Under the pieces are notes generated by a model, which did not search any database, was not told the DNA's origin, and was given only the letters and a program-made list of their open reading frames with translations. Of a stretch of DNA of 64,000 bases, positions 48,412-60,171 are shown in pieces; positions within the stretch are counted from its first letter, which is position 1, and the number at the start of each line of letters is the position of its first letter. The position numbers and the translations under genes are program-made. This DNA comes from Alitta virens (Eukaryota > Annelida > Polychaeta > Phyllodocida > Nereididae). Location: NCBI GenBank assembly GCA_932294295.1, contig OW028573.1:53881829-53945828 (forward strand). Reading direction: 5' to 3'.

Positions 48412-49324
48412 AGGGACGTTCACACTATCACGTATAAGACCTACGTATGACAACGTACGTCAAAAATGTTCTGTACATGCTTCTTTCTACGAGCCTTCGT
48501 GGGAGAATCGTAGATCGCACGCCGGACGTCCGTAAAACGCTCGCTGGACGTCCGTCATCCGTCAGGCATCCGTCAGGCACTCGTAGGCACTCTTAGATCG
48601 CGTAGATCGTAGATTACTTGTAGATTGCCGGTGCGAGTGAATGGCGAGAATATTTGGATTACTTATGGCTACGTATGGCCACGTATGGCCACGTATGTAG
48701 AATGTCCCACCGAACAAGTTTTGCAACGAATATAACTATTTTCTAGTAGAACTTCAGCCAAAGTTTTAAACATGCTTCAAAATATTTCCTCTTTTCACGT
48801 ATATACGTAAACATTCGGCGAGTGAATCACGTATTGCCAAGGATGAACAAGAGTGAACAGATATTTTCATACGTGGTCATACGTGATAGTTCACACTGTC
48901 ACGGATGGACATGGCGAGTGAGAACGTATGAAAATATATTTTTACTCTTGCTAATTCTTGTTTATACGTCGTAGTCCTTCCAAATCATACGAGACCATCC
49001 GGGAGAGGGCAACAATTTTTAAGCATGCTTAAAAATTTGGCGGACGTTCTACGAGAGAATTGTTTATATTAGTTACGTAACTCGCTCGGAATTTACTTGG
49101 CGAGCAATCTACGTATGTTATACGTATGTTCTATGGCCCTCTCCTCGTCCACTCGCACGAGCGTTCTACGAATGCCTCACGGATGCCTCACGGATGCTTG
49201 GCGACAGACTTTTGGCGAGCAGTTGACGGACGTCCTTCAAACGCTCGTCGAAAGAATTTATATGTGATTAACAGAGCCACGTATAGCGCCCCCTTTTTCA
49301 CCTTGACAGTGTGAACGCCCCTTT
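48412..49324. mobile_element. Foldback/MITE-like element rich in ACGTATG words
   Basis: The ends are inverted: GGGACGTTCACACTATCA at the left and, in reverse complement, GGGGCGTTCACACTGTCA at the right. The 0.9-kb interior is unlike its neighbours: dense in ACGT, TACGTATG, TCCGTC and CTCGTAGG words on both strands, with another GTTCACACTGTCA near the centre (48890-48903). The open frame inside is incidental. Confidence 0.75.
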
Positions 49325-51708
49325 ATTAGGTGTCCTTAATTTCAAAAATACTATTTCGGCAATTGTGGGAGCGGGGGGGGGGGGGGGGGTCGTACTGGAA
49401 CCAGTCAAAATGTCTAATAAAGTAGCTGTTTTTACTGACTTTTTAGACCCTAGCAGGTATCAATTGCCTAATTATTATACACAATAGGGCAGCAGGTGTC
49501 AGTTCTTTTATCGGGTTTCTTATTACACTCCAACTTCCTGTTTCAGAGGCTTTAAAACATGTACAGTTAGTTTCATTAAAAACGGTTGAACCTTTCTGAC
49601 TTCAGTTGGCTACTCAAAGCTGAATCTAAAAGTACATGCAGCACCATTCGAGAGTTACTCATATTTGTCATTTCTTGTTGAAAAGATGCATGTCAATTGC
49701 ACATACATATTTATGATATATTAGATACATTTTTTACATTTACCAAGGTTTACAGTGATGGTAGGTGTATAAGTAGACAGAAGCATCTGACTTTAGCCAG
49801 TTATAGCTGCAGCCAGGTTGCTACAGCTGTCTAGAGTCTACCATACTTTATTGAACTAACTGTAGTTGTTAGTTCGCTGATTGGGTCATTTTCAAACCAT
49901 TCTCAACCTGTCACTGGAGGAGCAAAGATATTATTTTTGTAACTTTTCTGCAAAGTACAGGTAAGCTCAATGATTACTTTCTTATGGTTTAAATATTGTT
50001 GCTATATAACATGCTATATACTGTACATTTATTGATTATACATTTATTCTACAATTGCGTTTTCTTTTCATATGCAACGAGTTGTGCAACAATAAAGTTG
50101 ATTAAACTGAACAAGAATCTGACTACTGAATCCAATCCCAAGATAGATACTCAGTATAACTTTATTAAGTTAAAAAAAAAGTAAATATGGAACATGACAT
50201 TAACTCCTATCACAGTCGTTCCAGCAGCATCTCAGCCTCCTGCAAGCTTCTCCCCCCCCCCCCCTCCTCCCTTTAAAAAAAGAAAAAGAAAAGACAATTG
50301 ATCACAATAAAAAACAATTGCGATGCTTGTGGAACCATATGAAAATTGGAGCATATCGTGTGAATTATTAACATACAGTAAAGACACCAGTGCATGCACC
50401 AGAGCACAGCAAAATGCCTATGATTATTGTCACGCCATTTAGTAGTCTCTTTGCATATTGAATATCTAAGGAGAACGTATCTTCGCAGTAAAATGCATAT
50501 GAATTATTAGTTTGAAGGAAAGTTTCTGCAACTAATCAAGGGTACAGTTGCTTGAAATACATTGTGCAGTTGCTTTATTGGATATTCTCACTTTGAAAAT
50601 GATAAAGCAACACTTACCAATGTTATTCACATTGGTCTTCACGCTTATGGCGAATCTGATAAATCTGATTATTTTTAAACCTCAGCGAACAAAGTTTAAA
50701 GAAGGTAATCAGGTGGGTGGTTCAACGAATTTCGTTTCCCTTACGGAATTTTTTTTGTCTCCTGAGCAATTATAGATTATATATAGAATTTTCATTATGA
50801 TATGAGGGGAAATTATGAAAACTATTTATAATCTAATATTTGATCATCTTATTGTCTTTGTTAAATAAAATCTTACTCTGAGAACTGCTGCTGTTTGTCA
50901 TAAATTATTCCTAAGCTTCTCTATAATTGTGTTATGACCAGTGGTGCAACAAAATTCAAAACATTGCAAATAAATTAAGTTCACTGTGTTTTAAAAATTG
51001 AATCATCCGCACCATCAAATCAAGCATCTGGTAATCATAGATAGATAGATAGATAGATAGATAAATAGATCTACCTATCTTCCTACCAACAATAAGTTGT
51101 TTTTTTTAACACTTCAAAATTTTGTACTTATACATATAGGCCTTGTGTGGATCGGTGAAATTAGGTCTCATTATATAAAAAAATATATATCATAGGTGAT
51201 GGAAATGCCTCCCCCCCCCCCCTCCCTCCCTCAAGCCAAAATCCTGAATCCACCACAACAGATTAAGATAGTTTAACCTGGTAGGGAGGCACTCATGCCT
51301 GCAAAACTATGACGTGGCTGGCGCACTTGCAATTTGGACTGATGGCCTGTTGACTACACTTTGATCCAATCGGCCGTAAGATTGACAGGATTCTTGAGTT
51401 CAAAACTCAAACTTTGTCAGATATAATACATGTGAAGTGTTACCAAACATGAAATATAATTCATAATTACACAATTCTTTATCACCTCCTCTGGCAGATA
51501 TGGTATTGATATTATTTGTGAATGAGAAAAGGAACAAAAAATACAATACAGATTGCTGCAGCAGCATACGCTCGACAAATTTGATAATGTTACTCAAATG
51601 CATTACGAGAAATCTAATTAATTGAAAACATATAATTTCATTCAAACACATTCAATACTTTTGACAAAATGCAGGATCTTTTGTCAAAAGTGTGCATACA
51701 CTTCAATT
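49325..51708. other. Intergenic, low-complexity tracts
   Basis: G-run (49374-49389), C-runs (about 50251-50265 and 51210-51222), GATA microsatellite (51038-51070). No gene recognised. Confidence 0.5.
51038..51070. repeat. GATA microsatellite
   Basis: About seven tandem ATAG/GATA units with one interruption. Confidence 0.9.
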
Positions 51709-52585
51709 GATACAGCAGTTTTAGAGCGAGCATGGACAGTTCAGGGGTGAAAGAGACAGATCAGAAAGATTGTAAAGTAATAGGCTCTGCAAGTTACGAT
51801 TCGTACATGCGAAAAATCGCGCAAATCGCGCTATCAGCAGCAGCTTTGGCACCAAGCACCCAGTATAGTGCACTAGCGTGGCATAGGAATGCGTGAATAA
51901 CGGACTTATAACAGACATTTAGTGATAAATAAACACCAAAGTAGTTAAGACTGTCATGCCTAAGTATGTGTGAAGTGTTGTCAGAGGAAAAAAAGCCAGA
52001 ATTTCCCTGAAATCACGGCGGATATGAGTGAGGTGAGCGACGGCCGTTTGTTTACATTTTTCCACTGACCATTTACTAAAAATCGAGCAGGGATTTTGGC
52101 CTTTTTGCAATTTTCGGGAATAGTTTAGGATGTCCTTGTGCCACGACAGTTGAAATGATTGTTTTACATGCATTATTCAACAAGTTATCCAGCTTTGTTC
52201 TCACCAACCCTATTCATTACTATGGCGCTCGGACTGGTTTTGGTTCCGGAAGTAGCCATTTTCTGCTCACCAATGCTAAAGAGTCAGCTTCCACTATTGA
52301 CATTGGAATCTGGTCAACTGCCACAGTTAGAGGGCTACTTAGGGAACAGAAGGGTATAGATGCCATTAAATACTTGTCTGTGCTATACAGGCCAATAGTG
52401 GAGAAGATACAGAAATAGCATAACAACTGTACAGAAAAGAGGTAAAACTTTGGTCAAAAGAGGTGAAAACAAGTTTATTGCCCAGATGTTGGGGTGTTAA
52501 TATCATTCTTATCAAATGTTTCAATCAGTCTGAAAAGTCGCTCTGAAGATGCAACTGCCCATGCTCGCTCTAAAACTGCTGTATC
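51709..52585. mobile_element. Element bounded by 33-bp inverted repeats
   Basis: 51709-51741 (GATACAGCAGTTTTAGAGCG...) and 52553-52585 are reverse complements with one mismatch. The 811-bp interior contains a plus-strand open stretch (52155-52418) that I cannot assign. It may be a non-autonomous DNA transposon or part of the adjacent Tc1 remnant. Confidence 0.6.
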
Positions 52586-52799
52586 TTGTTGCCCAATGTT
52601 TAGCATTGGGATATACTGGGATATACTTTAGATCATTTCTCATGGAAATTTTACGAAGCTCTTCCATATATTGATTACCAATAAATGTGAACCTGTCTCC
52701 TCTATTCCCTGTGAAAAGTTTCAATTGGATTTACAAAAAACCTAACAATGTTCATGTAAGCCATTTTGATACTAGTTTTAATGTATGCTCTGCGGCATT

Positions 52800-53442
52800 G
52801 TAATGCTGATGCATCCTGAATCCAATTTCGACCTGACTTGAGTTTTCTGACTGTGGCCTTCTTTAAAAATTTTGACATAGTCGTTCTCTGTCATAACTTC
52901 ATGATGCCAGACATTTTTTCAAGCATCCCTGCTCTTCTGGCACAGAAGCGACCCCATGGCAAGTTGTTTCCTCCACCATACTTCATTGTTGGCACTGTAT
53001 CCCCAGGGTTGAAGACCTGACTAGCTTCAGTCCAATCACAGTGGCCGAACAACTTAATTTTTGCCCACTACTCAATAAAGCTTTATTGCAAAAGTCCTTC
53101 ACTTTTCTACATGTAGGTCTCAGCAAACTGGAGGCAAGATTTTCCATGCAATAGTGGCCCTTTTCTTACTCACTAGCCTCGTAGCCCTTCTTGGCGCAGC
53201 AGTCTTTTGACTGTGCCGGTACTACAGAACTATCCAGGTCATTGCACATTCTTTCTTGGTCATTCTGGAGTTCATTTTCACAGTTTCTGACTTGTCCGAT
53301 ACTGGCAGCAGACATGTGAAATTGTGTATTTTTTATGGTCTGATAATGCTGGATGCAGATGATGTAGACATGTTCATTGCTTAGCAATAAATCCCAATTG
53401 CGGTATTAGAGTAATGCCCAAACTTTTGCATACAGCTGTAAT
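52800..53442 (-). mobile_element. Tc1-like transposase remnant, minus strand
   Basis: Minus-strand translation around 53070-52850 gives KLFGHCDWTEASQVFNPGD, PTMKYGGGNNLPWGRF and a GIM motif, the standard order in the middle of vertebrate-type Tc1 transposases. Frameshifts follow. A TIR-like TGCAAAAGTTTGGGCATTAC (reverse complement) lies near 53410-53440. Inactive. Confidence 0.75.
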
Positions 53443-54004
53443 TGTAGACGTTCAGGGTTTAGGGAATGCTGTAAACAACACAATTTTCAGCATTTAAATT
53501 ATTTTTTACATATTTTCCATTTCTATGATAAATGTCAAAATGAAGTTTTGAAAGCGAAAGTATTATGATTTAGATATTATACTGAATAAAATGATTGTTG
53601 AGGTTTGGAAAAAATATTTATTTTTCACATTTTCTCTCTCATTACTAGGATTCTCCTTTATGATTCTTATTTCTGCTCTAGAAACAAAAAAAAGGGGGGG
53701 GGGGGGGAAACGTATTTAGAAAAAAAAAAGTTCTGTTATTCTTATTTATGTTCTAGAAACGAAAAAAAATACCAAATTATATCAATGTACACAGATTGGT
53801 GTTGGAGTTTTGCTCCAAGAAAATAAGTGAGCTGCCTGCCCACTCACTTGCCTTCTATGTTAGGTAGGCAATTTGTTGCTCTAAGGGTTTGCTGCAGCGG
53901 CGCAGCCTATGTTTTCTGTTGGTTATCTTTGAATAAATTGTAACTTATCGCAACTGCTCATAGGCAAGATGATAATGTGCACTAAACACCAGTTCTATTT
54001 TTAG

Positions 54005-55888
54005 GCTTGGCACAGCCTCACAATTACCAGTACGCTGCTTCAATCATGCGAGCTTGGACAGGGAGTAAGCTTTCCGATGTCAGAATATTCTCCTCTTCTA
54101 ACTTTTCAATAAATGTTTCTTTCAAACTTGGTAATGGAATCTCCAATACCTTCATCATGAACGCAAATGAAGTCAAAAATATCAGTTTGGATTTTAATCA
54201 ACTTCCTGTAAGCTCAGGAGTTGAAAATAAGGGATTTGCAATATATTCCTCCGAATCACTGGACGTTATTGTCACAAACTGTGGAGGTTCAGGTTGTTGC
54301 AGTATGTTCCATGTGAATCAAGTTCAAAAGCAAGATGTTCACTTCAAGACGGTTCTCCGAACATGCATGTCGACATATGCGACAGTGATTTCAGTCGTGG
54401 CTGTGTATGAAGATACTTTAGTGATGGTTGGTACTCTTCAAGCTGTTATTGGACCCCTTCAGACATTTACTGTGGACTATTCTGGCAATGATCCTACAGG
54501 TGTTGTTATCAAGAGTACTAGGCCAGTGTCAGCATTTGTGGGATGTGGTTGTGCTGAGATTCCACTCGGTACAGCGGGTTGTGAACCACTTTACACTCGT
54601 CTGCCCGCAGTGAGTTTGCTTGGTACTTCATACATCATCCCACCAATGTCTATGAGGCCTGCCTCCACAGGCTACTTGATTACGATTGCCTTCCTGAAAG
54701 CAACCCATGTTAAGATCAGAAACAACAATTCTGTGCTGCTCGATGAAACATTTGGATCAGCATTCAAGGAATTTAAATCACCAAGATCTGACGATGTCCT
54801 GTATGTTGTCTGTAGCTATAGATGCATCATTGCTCAGTTCAATTTTGGCAGAAGTTTTGACAACTCAAACAATGATCCATCCCTAGTTATCATACCGCCA
54901 ACTACCTCAACAGTCAAAAGGGTTAAGTTCCAGATGATACAGCTGTTTGCAAAATTATTTGAATATGAGCTTACAGTGATCACAATGCATCCACACCATG
55001 TGAAAATTAATGGAACTGCTTTGTCATACCAAGAATGGAAGCAGATTTCAGGCACTTCCTACAGTGTGGCACAACTGACATTTCCAATGGAACAAACCGG
55101 TGTTTTGTCAGTGAATTCTGAACAAGGTTTCAATGCATATTTGCGAGGAAACAGGGATCCAAGTTCTTTATTCAGTACATCACTAGCTGTCACATCATAT
55201 GGTGTTCCAGGTATGTGTCTTTTCAAAATTTTTTTGATCTTATGAAGTCTGTCCTCCAGATGATGACACTACACTTTGAGTAATTTTATCTCATGGAGGA
55301 CAATAATGGCAGTCATCTCGTCATATTCAAGCATTATGTTTTTAAAAAAAATATATATATTTTTATTCATTGCATCTTGTATTTTATCATTTTGCTTTAT
55401 CTTACCACACGACTGTTTTGGTCAGCCGGGACGTCATCTGGATTAGTACATTTCTAATAACTATTGTATTAAAGAACACCATGAATATAATTTGACAAAA
55501 AAAACCGATAATACACTGTATAGTAGATAAAGAGAAGATGCTTTTTTCTTCTTCATTCAATAGTAGTGTTTTTTGACTAGTCAGAATGGTCTCCGGTCAA
55601 TCCTAAACATCTAGCAAATCTTTTTCAGAAACCCGAGAAGATTTTTGTCAACCAGGCAGGCTGTTTCACAAGACGGAATTTCAAAAAGTCACAGCGCCAA
55701 CCAATTACACCTTCAAAAGACACAAATGCTTTGAAATATGCGTCTTTTCTTGCGCCCGAGCATGTGATTGTCATGGTATCACAGTTTCACGAGACAACAC
55801 AACATGTTCGTTGCATTACATCAATAACCCGGACATGCTTCTGGCTTCTGATCCAATGAGTGATGTGTGGATATCTAGTAATCTTTAA
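54005..55888 (+). CDS. IgGFc_binding + PAN/apple-like protein, copy 2 (intact, 5' end not found)
   Basis: Two coding exons: 54005-55210 (acceptor TTTTAG, donor GTATGT) and 55629-55888 (TAA). The first encodes about 400 residues of an IgGFc_binding-type domain: VENKGFAIYSSESLDV, GNDPTGVVIKSTRPVSAFVG, GCGCAEIP, an IIPPMS block, SYRCIIAQFNFG and the closing KQISGTSYSV. The second encodes a short PAN/apple-like Cys-rich module (KCFEICVFSCARACDCHGIT, then CSLHY). Such proteins are usually secreted or mucosal/matrix components; ligand binding here is unknown. The first exon begins in phase, so a signal-peptide exon is expected upstream, but I could not find it. The only intact member of a three-copy tandem array. 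AATAAA at 56063-56068. Confidence 0.88.
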
Positions 55889-56062
55889 CTCGGTCCTCAA
55901 ACCAATTTGCAATACACGGTTTACGGACAAAAAAAATATAACAATAATAATTTTCTTTTACACACATTTCAGAAAGGGTACTCTATGAATGCACTGATTT
56001 ACATATCCAACATTTTGTTGGACTCATTTCAACTATACTTTTATGATGTCTTCTTAAGTAGA

Positions 56063-56068
56063 AATAAA
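56063..56068 (+). promoter_or_regulatory. Poly(A) signal, IgGFc copy 2
   Basis: AATAAA about 175 bp after the TAA stop of the intact IgGFc/PAN gene. Confidence 0.45.
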
Positions 56069-56380
56069 CATAATTTTCTGAAGCTTTGTCTCTTATCTTT
56101 AAATGTTTAACCAGTTCCATTTTGTCCTAGTAATTTGACAAGGTTGTCTATTATTTATACCCATTGTGGCAGGGTCACTAAGTACACTGTAGAGAATGTG
56201 CTTATTAAGATAATTAAGATGATCAATCTAATACTAGGTAATCATATTATTACGTTAAATACAGTTTTTTCCGCGTCATTTTCCCTCTGAAAGTGGTGAT
56301 TAGTACTCTGCTGAACACCATTTATTGAGAAAAATGTAAAGTGGTGCTGGATTCATCTCTTATGTTCAAAATGATTGCAG

Positions 56381-57380
56381 GTATACACAAGGCAAAGAAT
56401 ACAAGTATGTAATGTCAGTTATAAAACCATTAACTTCTAATGATTTCGCTAAAGTCCGAATATAATCTCAATTGAATTTACCGACTGTGGTTACTTTCAA
56501 GACATCTACTGGAAACAAAATGAACCTCACTGTCCACCCAAACCAGGCAACAAATGTCAATGTGGACACAAGACAACTATTGGTTAACTCCGGAATTGAA
56601 AATACAGGATTCGCAGTGTATTCTCAAGAACTGCTAGATGTAATTGTTATGAACATGATATTAAGTTCATCACAGTGTTAAGAAAGTGCTTGTCAACTTA
56701 CATAACAGTTACTGTGGTAGCTGTGTATGATGATACTGTGGTTTTCATAGATATTCATAAGGCTGTCATTAGAGTCCTACTAACTTTACGGTTGACTATA
56801 CAGGCAAAGATCCCACTGGCATTATCATTAAAAGCAGCAAGCCAGTTGCAGCTTATGTTGGCTGCGGTTGTGGCAAAATTCCAGAAAACATAGAAGGTTG
56901 TGATCCGACAACACATGGAACATCAAGCAGTATGGCCCAGGTCATATATCTCAAGGGCACATAGAGGAAGGCCAAATCTGTCTGCTAAGACCACGGCTCT
57001 AGCCTTCACTTCTTATGGTTTCACAGGTAAGATAACACGTTTCTGACTTTCATGGTTTTGAACTTGACTGTTTCATATTAATTATGAATCATTCTTGTAC
57101 TTGATCTTCATTTACAGATGTTCCGGAAAATAACTGTGACACTAATAAATTATTCTACGAAGTCAAATCCCAGATGGTCACTGTTGCATCCCAACTGGTT
57201 GTCAGGGGAGAAAATGCACTGAGGAAGTGCATCTTTTCCTGCCTCAGAAAATGCTCTTGTCAAGCCATAACTGTTAATCGAGACAAAACTGAATGTAGCC
57301 TGCATTATCTGAGTGATCTGCAAACCCACACTGTCAGTAATCCAAAACACAATGTTTGGATTCTTGCAGATCAGCCATGA
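56381..57380 (+). pseudogene. IgGFc_binding/PAN gene copy 3, main exon decayed, PAN exon intact
   Basis: A main exon from an acceptor at 56380 to a donor at 57026 is homologous to 54005-55210 (VNSGIENTGFAVYSQELLDV and GCGCGKIPEN appear in different frames). It has stops, frameshifts and an internal deletion joining the GCD region directly to a GTSSSMAQ segment. The last exon, 57118-57380 (TGA), is fully open: 87 codons with CIFSCLRKCSCQAITVNRD and CSLHY, parallel to the PAN-like exon of copy 2. Either the pseudogene is young or the last exon is still used. Confidence 0.85.
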
Positions 57381-58398
57381 TATTCTATAACTGTGACTTT
57401 CCGCTTACGGACACTAGTAAATCACATGCATGTGTTTAATAGAGAAATGTCTGTAAATTTTAATTTTTTTTTTCAAGTAAATCAAAATTGATTTTAACCT
57501 CAACGAATATTGTGTGGATTTCTAGATGAGAATTTGTTTATCGCTCAAAAAATGATAAAAAAAAATGCACAAAACTAAATGTTTCTTTATATTTTTGTTT
57601 TACTGTATTTGCTTCCTGTACATTCAGCCTATATCAAATACCATACATCTGTCATTTGATAATTATCACAATCTATAGATAAGAACTGAGATATTTAATG
57701 TCACACAGCCTATATCATTTTTTATTCAAATATTGTCACTAATGACAGCACATTCGGCAGGGGATGGTGCAACAAAAGACTAACTATCAAAAGTATATTG
57801 GCAAGCACCAAAAAAAGGAAATGGTGTCCTTCTAACATGACCCTGGGCCATCATAACTGCCCAAAAGTTACCCGATCCAACCTACCTTATTTCGTTGTTG
57901 GTATTTTGCCTTTTGACCTATATGCAGTTTCATTGAAATTCATGTGAAGTTTTGCAATTGTTTATATAGTATTTTTCCATTGATTTTCCACTATCGTCAG
58001 TGGGTAAATGGAATTGTTTGCAGCTTCACTGATAACTTAAAATGTTAGAGATTTTTAAGTGTAAGCTAACCAACATCATTACTTGATTTATGCAATCATT
58101 GTCTAAGGACAAACAATATATTGCTTGTGAAGCCATGTTTTCAAGTGAAGACCCAGGATTTTTATATTCATTGTGTAAGTAGCATTATATTCTTCAGCTG
58201 TTTAGTTACATAAATTCACTGCAGTGCATTATAGATTTATAGACAAGGAGTATATGTGACAACATGGCAAACTTTCAAGCGAAGGACAATAAACCACTTA
58301 TAGAGATGTCAGTATAAATTAATTATTGAAGGTTAAGAATTCCAGTTTCCCGTCATTTAATGGCAATGCAAATATTTGATAAGAATTTTGAATTTCAG
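57381..58398. other. Intergenic, nothing recognised
   Basis: AT-rich with A/T runs. No gene or clear repeat. Confidence 0.5.
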
Positions 58399-58660
58399 TT
58401 TTCTGCGAAGTCTTGCCAAAGAAAAGTGCACTCTTGATGACGCTGATTGTTTGGCTAAGGACCTAGGTTTTTCTCTATCGGTTCGTGGCAGACCCAGAGA
58501 AGAGGACAATGTAGATCTGCATAATCATAATCAAAATAGATTTGTTTTGGTCAGATACGATGGCTTTCTGTCATTTACAAAGCATAACTCACTTTATCAG
58601 AAGTATGAGATGATTCTACGAAAGCCTGGAAGGGACTTCTTTATAGTTCTTACTTCTTAG
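58399..58660 (+). CDS. Possible terminal exon, unknown family
   Basis: An acceptor GAATTTCAG (to 58398) leads into an 86-codon open frame ending at a TAG. It has balanced composition: LAKEKCTLDDADCLAKDLGF, RGRPREEDN, NRFVLVRYDGF, RKPGRDFFIVL. The frame has no ATG, so it would have to be spliced to an upstream exon I could not find. It lies between IgGFc copy 3 and a Tc1 fragment. It might be a real last exon or an old transposon-derived frame. Confidence 0.3.
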
Positions 58661-58864
58661 TTGGCAGGCTTGATCTTAACGACTAATAACGTTGTAAATC
58701 AATTTGTTTAACCAAGAATGTAAGCTGGTAAATGAATTTGCGAAGTAGTCTTACAGAACGTAGTATGACCCCCCAAAATATGCGAAAACTATACAATTCA
58801 AGAGGAAGGTGATTTTTTTTTTTTTTTTTTTTCAAACCAGTTAAGGCACAAAATATCATTCATA

Positions 58865-59370
58865 CAGTGCCGTGCATAAGTAAGTGAATCCCACTGACAA
58901 AGTGCTATTTCATTGAAAAATTTGTATTTAGAATGCCTCAAATTAAAAATAGGTATTAATGTTATGAAATTTTAGTACACTGACTAATCTAGCATCCTTA
59001 AATCCCGATCCTTAAGCTTCTTAAGATGACAGCAAAACAATTGGTGCTAAATGAGCCATACAAAAATAAGTGAACCCTGAAAATTAGGTTAATTAAGGCT
59101 TAGCAACTTAAGTTATAAGCTGTTCACTTTAATTTATGACATTATCTTAGCTTTGGACACTGTCTAGTCATCATCGCTGTTCTACTGAGTTTTAAATAGT
59201 TTGTTTAGATTTTTTGGAGTTTCCAATTACTTGGAAAATGCCAAGGTCAAAAGAATTGTCTGGTGACCTGAGAAAATGTGTTGTGGAAGCTCACCTTAAT
59301 GGAAATGGCTCTAAAACTATAGCTAAGAGATTCTCAATACATGTGTCAACTAATTATGCATTGCACTGAA
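58865..59370 (+). mobile_element. Tc1-like transposon 5' half
   Basis: It begins with a TA-flanked Tc1-type terminal repeat (CAGTGCCGTGCATAAGTAAG). An ATG at 59238 opens a frame, MPRSKELSGDLRKCVVEAHL then GSKTIAKRFSIHVST, the N-terminal helix-turn-helix of Tc1 transposases, which stops soon after. The DDE catalytic part is missing. Confidence 0.82.
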
Positions 59371-59389
59371 TGTAGGCGCTAACACACTT

Positions 59390-59514
59390 TATTTACAGCT
59401 GTTGAAGAACGAGCAAGTGCCTTGAACAGCATCCTGAGGAGAGTTCGAGCAAATATGAGATGGGTGGAGCGAAATGCAGAGCAAGTTTTGCAATGGCTCG
59501 ATTATTTGCCATAA
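59390..59514 (+). pseudogene. Orphan last exon of an M1 aminopeptidase
   Basis: It encodes [16 protein letters not shown] and [11 protein letters not shown], then TAA (59512-59514). This is almost identical to the end of the APN-B final exon (36975-37112) at nucleotide level, but upstream it degrades and meets a stop, and no other M1 exon is near. It directly adjoins the truncated Tc1. A relic of a third paralogue or a dispersed duplicate. Confidence 0.88.
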
Positions 59515-60171
59515 TAAAAAATTGTACTTGTTACCGTGCGATATACATTGCCAATTATTTAATTGTAATAATTTCTGGCATCTTTGCTTTGTTTTGATAC
59601 AGATACAAAAATGTTACTTAGCCTTGAGAGATATTCAGCTATAAAAACTCCATTGAAACAAAAAATCATATTACTTTAGATCAAGTAAAGTTGTACCTTA
59701 GGGGCAAACTTTTTTAATTTGTAAGTTATCTTTTAATGAAAAATGTATCGAAAATGAATATCCTTGCCGACCTGGAGTGTTCATGCAACTTTAACTGTGG
59801 TATTGGCAACAGTCAGAAAACATTTGTGTAGATCTTAATATCAAAACTTTTCCAAGAAGACCCAACTCCTCTAAAATATACAATCATAGTTTAATAATCA
59901 TAAATTTATAATTCGGGATATACAGAACTTGCCATTTACATATTTTTGGCATATATGTACACTGTAACTCAGTAAATGTAACTAAATCTAACACACGTGA
60001 AATGAGACAAAAGTTAATGAATAGAATGTTTGCTCAAGACATATACTGATATTCTTTTCATACTAAGGTACTTAGGTATCAACCATAAATAGAGACATTC
60101 CTGCAACATATCTGTTATAACTAACTATATGTCAAAGCAGACTGAGACATTAAAAAAGACTGAGAATAACT
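59515..60171. other. Intergenic and 3' flank of the SUEL gene
   Basis: No gene recognised. The 3' UTR of the minus-strand SUEL gene must lie here, but no AATAAA is evident close to its stop. Confidence 0.5.

Noticed and set aside
48135..49314. Open frames within 48135-49314 as genes
   Set aside because: The longest (49126-49314) lies inside the palindromic repeat element; composition follows the repeat words.
51038..51070. Direct repeats considered as a CRISPR array
   Set aside because: A tetranucleotide microsatellite without spacers, in an animal genome.
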